From Symsagittifera roscoffensis (Eukaryota; Xenacoelomorpha; Acoela; Convolutidae): a DNA stretch of 64,000 bases. How positions within the stretch are numbered: position 1 is the stretch's first letter; every line of letters starts with the position of its first letter. The stretch is taken from contig NC_087068.1 in the NCBI RefSeq assembly GCF_963678635.1, positions 4,361,079 through 4,425,078 of the forward strand. The letters are read 5' to 3'. The notes beneath the pieces are model-generated. The model made no database searches. It was not told where the DNA came from and was given only the letters and a program-made list of their open reading frames with translations. The position numbers were made by a program, and so were the translations under genes. Of the stretch, positions 58,080 through 64,000 are shown piece after piece.

Positions 58080-59239
58080 CATTCTGACAATTCTGAAAAA
58101 GTGTTTCGAAACTAAGATTCATAGGTGGAGGAATTCCTATTCAATATCGATAATGTCCCCATCCCCATCCCAATAAGCCCCTCCCCACCAGATTCCCAAC
58201 TTCAGAACCCCCACTACCTCCACGCCCCAGTTTAACCCCCGACCAATCCCGCTTTTACAACCCTCGCATGGGAAAAAGTAATTGTGAAGTAGGGGGTAAG
58301 CTTGGGTTATGGGTAGGAAATATTGTGAGGATTTCTGAAAAAGTTCAAGTCAAAAAATTACAGAGAAAATTGTGAAAATGTGAAAGTTGGTGAGATAACA
58401 AAATAACTGTGTAAAACTAAAAGGATTGAGTTAAAACAAGCTTACAAAAAAGGGACAAAAATTTTCCAAAACTCTAAACCTGTTGTGGGTTCAAAAATTT
58501 TCCAAAAACTAATCAATAATGGTAAGTTACCTGCTTTCCAACTGCAGCTATTCACTTATATTAGTGGTATCAGTCGTCCTCATCATATCGTATGGATGAA
58601 CAGTTAAATTTCCCGCATCCAGTTTCAAGCGTTAATAAACGATTATAGTATGATTTTAGTACCAGTCTTACAAAAGTTGAGAAAAAATTGATTGTAAGTA
58701 ATTAATAATCGATTATAACCACTCTCTTTGAAATCAAATATAATCAACCATAATACATTATATGTGATTATAATCGATTAAATTTAACCAAATTTCTAAT
58801 TCATTTGTTTTGTAGAAAAATGAATTATAATCGATTTTGCTTATAATTCCTTTTGTTTGCCCATTTTGTTTTCGACCTTGCTCATGAACTGCTTTAATTC
58901 TATGCTTTTTGTACACATTGGCTTATGTGAAAAATGGGAAATTTGTTTTAACCGTTTTCAAATCCATTACGATGCCAAACTTTGCATTTTATGCATTGTA
59001 TGTGGATTCCACAACAAGGACGCCCCTTTGTTCTTCTTTTGTTCTTTACTTTCCTTTGATAGTTCCGACAAAAATTTAACATGTTTAAGGACTTGTCTCT
59101 GGATTCCAGGAACATACAGACCCAAATTGTGTGCCCATCCAGTGCACAGTTTGGCCCCGTATTGTCAATTTAAACTTATAACGCTTTCATTTTTCCTTTC
59201 TTGTTGATCATACTTGTGTCAAGATGTATGTTCATTTAA
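58080..59239. repeat. Right part of tandem unit 1
   Basis: With 42,667-42,971 it reconstitutes a 1.46-kb unit equal to 59,240-60,701. It contains a C-rich block (about 58,155-58,270, CCCCATCCCCATCCC), the TAATCGATTA motif cluster (58,640-58,850) and a 116-codon open frame (58,857-59,207) that is identical but for one residue in unit 2. That frame is Cys/Phe/Leu-rich and I recognise no domain. Confidence 0.88.
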
Positions 59240-60701
59240 ACATTTCTTTTCAAGGGACCACAAAAAATTCCTGCCTGAGCTAAAGTTAAATGGATAAAAA
59301 TCTATTGTTATGGTTTTTCGTTGACTAAAATGTTGCATAATTGATCGGTGATCGTGGCAAACTTAACAGCACAGACTTTCATTTCATAATATCGAATATT
59401 TGGCTCTTTTCGGTTCCCCCACCTTTCAAACTATCTACTTTTATAGTTGTTATACGGCTAAAGTCATGATAGTACAATGTAACGTATGAAAAACAAGTCT
59501 GTTCGTAATTGTTAGTTTTGTTCACAATTTCCAGTTTCATTGCAATCTGACAATGCCGAAAAAGTGTTTCGAAACTAAGATTCATAGGTGGAGGAATTCC
59601 TATTCAATATCGATAATGTCCCCATCCCCATCCCAATAAGCCCCTCCCCACCAGATTCCAAACTTCAGAACCCCCACTACCTCCACGCCCCAGTTTAACT
59701 CCCGACCAATCCCGCTTTTACAACCCTCGCATGGGAAAAAGTAATTGTGAAGTAGGGGGTAAGCTTGGGTTATGGGTAGGAAATATTGTGAGGATTTCTA
59801 AAAAAGTTCAAGTCAAAAAATTACAGAGAAAATTGTGAAAATGTAAAAGTTGGTGAGATAACAAAATAACTGTGTAAAACTAAAAGGATTGAGTTAAAAC
59901 AAGCTTACAAAAAAGGGACAAAAATTTTCCAAAACTCTAAACCTGTTGTGGGTTCAAAAATTTTCCAAAAACTAATCAATAATGGTAAGTTACCTGCTTT
60001 TCAACTGCAGCTATTCACTTACATTGGTGGTATCAGTCGTCCTCATCATATCGTATGGATGAACAGTTAAATTTCCCGCATCCAGTTTCAAGCGTCAATA
60101 AACGATTATAGTATGATTTTAGTACCAGCCTTACAAAAGTTGAGAAAAAATTGATTGTAAGTAATTAATAATTGATTATAACCACTCTCTTTGAAATCAA
60201 ATATAATCAACCATAATACATTATATGTGATTATAATCGATTAAATTTAACCAAATTTCTAATTCATTTGTTTTGTAGAAAAATGAATTATAATCGATTT
60301 TGCTTATAATTCCTTTTGTTTGCCCATTTTGTTTTCGACCTTGCTCATGAACTGCTTTAATTCTATGCTTTTTGTACACATTGGCTTATGTGAAAAATGG
60401 GAAATTTGTTTTAACCGTTTTCAAATCCATTACGATGCCAAACTTTGCATTTTATGCATTGTATGTGGATTCCACAACAAGGACGCCCCTTTGTTCTTCT
60501 TTTGTTCTTTACTTTCCTTTGATAGTTCCGACAAAAATTTAACATGTTTAAGGACTTGTCTCTGGATTCCAGGAACATACAGACCCAAATTGTCTGCCCA
60601 TCCAGTGCACAGTTTGGCCCCGTATTGTCAATTTAAACTTATAACGCTTTCATTTTTCCTTTCTTGTTGATCATACTTGTGTCAAGATGTATGTACATTT
60701 A
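59240..60701. repeat. Tandem unit 2, carrying the empty insertion site
   Basis: A complete unit with one TCATTG at 59,537-59,542 where unit 1 has the 15.1-kb element. Its 116-codon open frame is 60,320-60,670 (Cys to Ser at one position). The first 350 bp include a reverse-oriented GGCTCTTTTC-family MITE (about 59,402-59,600), so the big element landed inside a MITE. Confidence 0.9.
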
Positions 60702-61860
60702 AAAAATTTTTGACCACCAAAATATTAGCGCACTGCTTTTGTTTTAAAAAATTTATAGAAATTTGTTTTGTGGTAAAATTGTGTTTTCAGATGACCCAAA
60801 GAGTGACAGGACATCTAACTTTTAGACATTTTTGACAGAAAAAATGTTTTTATTCTATTATAATTCGCAAAAATTATAATCAATTATAGTTGATTCTATT
60901 TTATTATAATGTCACGAAAAATTTTATCATTATAATGGATTATAAATTGTTTAAATATCTAAATTTGGCGCTTATAAATGTTTATAATATTGATAAAAGT
61001 ACAATTATAATTGTAATTTACTCGATTATTTTCTCTTTTTGCTGAGTGCGGGATTGATATTATCCTCATTCAAGCAAGTATCAAGTATTACGTTTAGCCA
61101 TTGAAGCAAAAACATGGTTATTCGTGTTTCTAGAAGTGCTTAACACTTTTTCCGAATGAGAAACGTAGTAGCGCTCTTGTGATTATTGCTTTTTGAGACA
61201 AATAAGCAGTTGGATTTCTTCATAGAGTTGGGAAAACTCAGTCAATTTGATGTCAGTGTTCCAAGAATGGACAAAAAAGCAAGAAAATCACAAAAAAGTA
61301 AACATTTCCAGGGACTTAATTTTAGTAATGGCCGAATTTAAGAACGAAGGAAAAATGCAATTATTTCAAATTGGCACTGACCGACGGAAAAATAGAAAAA
61401 TTTTAAAATACAAGGGTTTCGTAAAAAAAAAAAAGCAAATGATTGCCTCTTTTATTTGCTGTGTTTTGTTTTTGGTCTTTTGCCCAAGATTTTTTGCCCA
61501 TCAGAATAGCCTCCATAAAAGACCGTGATATAAATCTGTAGAAAAAACAAATAAATTTAACCAGCGAATCATTGCAATAAAAGTCATGTAAGTAGTAAGT
61601 TGAAGTAAGTTTAAACTCAAGAGCGTCTGTTTTGAAAGAAAGGTCCAGAAAACTTAAAATACTTATATTTCAGCCTAATAACTTCTTTGTAGGAGCACAA
61701 ACAGAATCTCAGATGTGATAAAATTTTTCATGAAGCTATGTCAAACAAACTTAAAAAATTTTCAAACAAATTCGGTTCCCACGATTTACTTTAAAAAATT
61801 TTCTTTTTGCTACTTAAAATTGATGTTTTTGTAAAATGGGCAAGAATTGAAAACCTAAAT
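60702..61860. other. Non-coding with a TAATCGATTA-type cluster
   Basis: At about 60,855-61,030 variants of ATTATAATCAATTATAG recur. An open frame at 61,247-61,528 is Lys-rich and unremarkable. No gene supported. Confidence 0.45.
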
Positions 61861-61864
61861 TGGC

Positions 61865-61985
61865 GGGGTTTGACTTTCTCGCAATCTCTAGCACCGCTAA
61901 GGTTGGACTCTCATACTGTGGTCGTTTGTAAACGGAACGCCCTTACCCAGGGGATTTTCTGTTCAAGATCCGGAGTTCCTTATTT
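61865..61985 (+). repeat. Possible tRNA-derived SINE remnant
   Basis: ACCGCTAAGGTTGGACTC resembles the D-arm to anticodon stem of Leu/Ser tRNAs. About 65 bases downstream TGTTCAAGATCCGG resembles an internal B box with one extra base. A full cloverleaf does not fold, so this is at best a decayed SINE head or pseudo-tRNA. Confidence 0.25.
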
Positions 61986-62194
61986 CTCCTATAAATTGAT
62001 TCTCAAATCTGAAACTCTTTTTTTTGGATCGCGATAAAAAGTTACAAATTTCAAATCAGAATGTTAGATCTGCTGTCGAAAACTTCAGACCTAAAACAAC
62101 CTTGAAAAACAAAAATTCGAAATATCAAATCTGAAAAACCCTTGTTAAATTAAAATGTATGCATTTCGAGCAAAAAATGTGATCATTTGTTGGT

Positions 62195-63465
62195 TCAAAG
62201 TGTATTAAAAGCGAAAATGAATTTATTGTGAAATGATATAAGAAATATACATGTATATGATAATCTTGGGGAGCGATTATAGAAAGTTATACGGCCTATT
62301 GTCTTTTTCGTGTATCTATCGTATTTATAAACTAATTCTGTGGTTATAAACTGATTGGGTAACGATTGAACTGTTATGACTGGTTGTGACAGTGGCAATG
62401 AGTGATGCACAAAATTTTCTAATTTTACAATTGTTTCAAATCTAAGAAATAAATTTTGCTGTGAAAGTATTTTTATTACTTTGATCTTGATTATCTTTGT
62501 GGATTTCGTGTCGATAATGTAGTCTACTCAATGCCCAATTATGGAGGAGACTACTTTCAAGGTGTTGTCCAAAAAGTAGAGGGGTGCTACAAATGAGTTC
62601 CAATCTAAGCGTAAGGGCTTATTTGTTTCTTGTTTTTCGCAACATCTGTCGTTTAGTTGGTTCTGAAATTTTGTGAGAAAGGTAGTTGATGTTGTTAGTC
62701 CTGTGAATAAAGATGTCGATGGTAAAGATAGTGTTTCTGTCGATGGTAGAGATAGTGTTTCTGGCAATGGGCAAGTTTTATCTGGGGAAATCTTTATTGG
62801 TTCATTCACAAGGTTCGATTCGCTTCGAGAAAACGTTTGGGTTGTTCAATTGGGGGAGCCTTTTGAATGAAGTGGAGGGATTAATTGTAATTTCATGAAT
62901 TTATTTGGAAGTGGGCGTTGAACCTAGATAATCTGATGGAAGATTTGGCGTATTTTGTTGTGATGTCAAAATTAATTGTTGAGAGGTACTTTGGGTTGTG
63001 ATTCGGAAAAGTTCGAGCGGAGTTGATATTGGAATTAGTTTATATTAAATTAAACTCTTGTTGTTGTTAGGGTCCTATTTCGTCAGATATGAATTATTTT
63101 TCTGTCAATTGTAGTTGCTAGATTTTGGTTTTGGCTTTCGTGTCTTGTGGCGTTAACGTCCTATTGAAATGGGGGTAAAATTTATAAGTTGGTTTGTAAT
63201 ATGGTTCACTTAGGGGTGCGTAACGGTGGGCTGGTGTTAGTGATTTGGAAAAAGATGCGTGTCTTTCTTCAAGGGTGTAGGGAGTTTCTACATCTGATAC
63301 ATGAATAGAAAACTGAGGCTGATTTGTGTTACTAGATATAGGTTGTAATTGGAAATCTTGGGGTGGATTGGTAGGTGGGGATTTTTTGGTCAAAGCAGGA
63401 TTTGTAAAATTGATATTTACGCACTCTTTTTGATGAATTACTTGAGTTTACTTTCCTGGTGATTT
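62195..63465 (-). CDS. Cluster of minus-strand ORFs, possibly exons of one unrecognised gene
   Basis: Three non-overlapping minus-strand frames lie in series: 63,393-63,118 (open further upstream to about 63,455; Pro/Tyr/His-rich, PPTNPPQDFQLQP and EPYYKPTYKFYPHF), 62,809-62,528 (LPSTETLSLPST repeat, then DRCCEKQETNKPL) and 62,410-62,195. Their composition is less AT-driven than that of neighbouring frames. I could not establish splice junctions that connect them. Function unknown; chance remains a serious alternative. Confidence 0.2.
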
Positions 63466-64000
63466 TCTTCAAAGAAAATTGTTAAAAAAAGTTGCTGCTA
63501 CAAAGACGATAATTGCTTTCTTGATACACCAATAAAGTGTAAGGATGAGGGAAGCTATTGATGTTTGAAAAAATACAAAAAAAATTACATTGTCCTTTTT
63601 GCTTAGCAAGTTTCGTATCATTTGGAAAACTATTCAGAATCGTACCTGATTAGATGGTCGATAGTTTTGGAGAAAAAGGTAGGTTTGAATGAGGGAATAG
63701 AAAACTATAAATATTATACTGAAATCTAGGTATATGATGAATATAAATTCTATAATAACTGTTATACAAAAAATGCATTGTGAAGATAGTAAAAAATTAA
63801 AAGAAAATGTTGGAGAACTAATTCAAGAACCTTTTCTGAGTTGACAGTATGCAATTGAAAAATGATGTTCTTTGTCGAGTTATCTTTTTTCGGAGTTACA
63901 TTGAGTGGGGTTGAATTTTTTTTTTTTAGTTTTTCTTATTCTTGTTTTCATTTGGGGGATGATCATGAGTTTTTGAGAGGTAGACTAGCTTTAGGCCAAA
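63466..64000. other. No recognisable gene
   Basis: AT-rich to the end of the window. Nothing supported. Confidence 0.4.

Noticed and set aside
58857-60670. 116-codon ORF present in both tandem units
   Set aside because: Identity follows from the recent duplication. The sequence is Cys/Phe/Leu-rich from base composition, lacks a recognisable domain, and no splice or promoter context was found.
61865-61985. Functional tRNA gene
   Set aside because: The A-box and B-box-like segments are imperfect and no complete cloverleaf or acceptor stem can be drawn, so it is listed only as a weak SINE remnant.

Overview
This is AT-rich, repeat-dominated nuclear DNA from an animal, probably an invertebrate. 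The evidence is small exons with GT-AG splice sites, signal-peptide exons for small cysteine-rich secreted proteins, a decayed Ty3/Gypsy retrotransposon, many short MITEs, and a very large terminal-inverted-repeat element. Nothing bacterial is visible: no operons, ribosome binding sites or CRISPR. I cannot name the species. Gene density is very low and most short ORFs are chance or repeat-borne.

Layout. 1-2.7 kb: no gene recognised. 2.7-25.7 kb: an old segmental duplication. Module alpha (about 2.9-6.1 kb) and module beta (about 7.1-11.26 kb) recur as alpha2 (about 19.0-23.6 kb) and beta3 (about 23.65-25.7 kb). Beta also has a recent tandem copy (11.26-14.89 kb). A 3.7-kb element with roughly 600-bp terminal inverted repeats (14.58-18.31 kb) lies between the blocks and carries a two-exon zinc-finger ORF. 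Alpha2 holds the best gene of the window: a secreted cysteine-rich protein with two splice forms that are both in frame. One has a 12-unit Thr/Pro/Lys/Arg tail, the other an alternative eight-cysteine last exon. Alpha1 has lost the signal-peptide exon and is a pseudogene. A third exon copy at 23.0-23.4 kb is split by a MITE.

26.2-30.9 kb: a Ty3/Gypsy relic with zinc knuckle, protease, RT, RNase H and integrase tail recognisable but full of stops, with the catalytic integrase core missing and an internal 0.7-kb tandem duplication. 31-41 kb: non-coding DNA with MITEs that keep 8-bp target-site duplications (TSDs), and a 22-bp minisatellite split by a hAT-type MITE. 41.39 kb: a paralogue of the cysteine-rich secreted protein, with a MITE overlapping its C-terminal codons.

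42,972-58,073: a 15.1-kb element made of two near-identical 7.2-kb inverted arms around a 200-N gap. It begins AG, ends CT, and is flanked by a perfect 6-bp duplication (TCATTG). It interrupts one copy of a 1.46-kb tandem duplication, and the sister copy (59,240-60,701) preserves the empty site. These boundaries resemble Maverick/Polinton elements, but the arms are far longer than usual and no Polinton gene is visible. 60.7-64 kb: mostly non-coding, with a few weak ORFs on the minus strand.
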